The position numbers and the translations under genes are program-made. A DNA stretch of 14,922 bases from assembly GCA_009787945.1 (NCBI GenBank), contig WQSI01000034.1, forward strand, positions 1-14,922, read 5' to 3'. Origin of the DNA: Defluviitaleaceae bacterium. Lineage in GTDB: Bacteria > Bacillota > Clostridia > Lachnospirales > WRAX01. Shown here one piece after another: positions 14,449 to 14,922 of the stretch (position 1 is its first letter; each line of letters starts with the position of its first letter). A model generated the notes under the pieces. The model was not told the DNA's origin. It searched no databases and was given only the letters and a program-made list of their open reading frames with translations.

Positions 14449-14802
14449 ATGTGGATTTACGAAAAAAAGCTACAATTTCCAGTTAAAATAACCAAACCAA
14501 ACCCCCGCGCCGCCAAAGTCATCATAACCCAATATGGCGGGCCAGATGGCGAGCTTGCCGCGGCAATACGCTACCTTTCACAACGCTTCACCATGGTGAC
14601 GGATAAGGCTAAGGGGATTTTGAATGATATAGGTATATGCGTATCAAAATTGCACATCTTAGAAATGGCTAATTTACAGGCTTTTTGGGCTGGCACGGAT
14701 TTCGCCCCAACCAACAATCGCTATATCGCCTATCGAAAATATCGTCATACCGTTGGCGATATTTTTCTTTTCAGCAAGTATGCCTTTATGCTTTGCCTGT
14801 AG
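14449..14802 (+). pseudogene. cotJC: cotJC (manganese-catalase family coat protein), 3' part lost
   Basis: The first 62 residues are unmistakable CotJC: MWIYEKKLQFPVKITKP, TQYGGPDGELAAAIRYLSQRF and GILNDIG, with a ribosome site GGGAGG at 14435-14440. Family members run to about 190 residues and continue with a T-E-E-x-x-H metal-ligand segment. Here homology stops at Gly62 (14632-14634), and the frame then reads ICVSKLHILEMANLQAFWAG and an unrelated tail to a stop at 14802. The second pair of metal ligands and the rest of the four-helix bundle are missing, so this version cannot be a working catalase-like protein. Either an element has inserted here or the sequence is mis-joined near its end. 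Confidence 0.8.
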
Positions 14803-14922
14803 ATATAAGAGCAATATCACACTATGCGTGGTTGCGTTAGGAGCGTTATCATGACTACTTTTGCAAAGTGTCATGAACCCACTTAGACACTTTCACTTCG
14901 TGCAAAGTGCCGTGGGCCCTGC
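14635..14922. other. Non-coding, hairpin-rich sequence replacing the end of cotJC
   Basis: No convincing gene is seen. Two mutually exclusive stems occur: ATATCGCC (14723-14730) with GGCGATAT (14755-14762), and AAAATATCG (14736-14744) with CGATATTTT (14757-14765), the latter followed by a T-rich tract on the plus strand. Near the end CACTTTCAC/GTGCAAAGTG (14888-14909) forms a short hairpin, and GCAAAGTG recurs at 14864 and 14902 followed by related CATGAACCC/CGTGGGCCC words. The structure and sudden change of homology suggest a repeat or mobile element, of unknown type. Confidence 0.45.

Noticed and set aside
14650..14668. Possible remnant of the CotJC metal-ligand segment (LHILEM resembling AHLEM)
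   Set aside because: It needs two compensating one-base shifts and is followed by nothing CotJC-like; probably chance, though a degraded remnant cannot be fully excluded.
14674..14874. Minus-strand frame of 66 codons at the right end
   Set aside because: No ribosome site and no recognised motif; it spans the inverted repeats, which create open frames by chance.
14888..14909. Hairpin near the right edge considered as an intrinsic terminator
   Set aside because: No T-tract follows on either strand.
1..14922. tRNA, rRNA or recognisable transposase genes
   Set aside because: I looked on both strands and found no cloverleaf with a conserved T-loop, no rRNA sequence and no transposase or integrase motif.

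Overview
The window reads as part of a spore-forming Clostridia (Bacillota) genome. The evidence is the spore-coat genes cotJA, cotJB and cotJC, the sporulation gene gerW beside a DUF2953 partner, a DegV lipid-binding protein, strong AGGAGG-type ribosome sites, and frequent GTG/TTG starts. A rank below class cannot be given from sequence alone. Both ends run into structured, repeat-like DNA, so the window may be a whole contig broken at repeats.

Layout. (1) Bases 1-115 hold a long imperfect hairpin. (2) Bases 116-7853 form one long minus-strand operon. In transcription order it has four tandem paralogues of a small two-helix membrane protein (DUF3592-like; the second transcribed is frameshifted), a degenerate Hsp70-like protein, a Dam-type DNA methyltransferase, a PD-(D/E)XK restriction endonuclease, an intact Hsp70 ATPase, and a lipoprotein with an S41-type protease domain. 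A promoter with an embedded palindrome lies upstream at 7872-7901. (3) Bases 7912-11058 form a second minus-strand operon: a small unknown protein, a DUF1461 membrane protein, a DUF2953 membrane protein, GerW and DegV, closed by a clear intrinsic terminator. (4) Bases 11162-13719 carry a secreted M13 zinc metallopeptidase with SLH repeats, with its own consensus promoter and terminator. (5) From 13883 a plus-strand cotJ operon starts; cotJC loses homology abruptly near 14634, and the last ~290 bases look unrelated to it.

The main discovery is in region 2. The restriction-modification pair is A+T-richer than its neighbours and sits between two paralogous Hsp70-like genes with gaps of 1-12 bases, so the four genes read as one translationally coupled unit. 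GATC, the site expected for a Dam/DpnII-type enzyme, occurs only twice in 14.9 kb by my reading, against about 58 expected at equal base frequencies. Both sites lie inside the methyltransferase gene, one of them in the codons of its catalytic DPPY motif. This suggests long exposure of the lineage to GATC-specific restriction. The surrounding cluster (membrane paralogues, one competent and one degenerate Hsp70, a protease-like lipoprotein) resembles an undescribed envelope or protein-quality-control system into which a restriction-modification cassette has been inserted.
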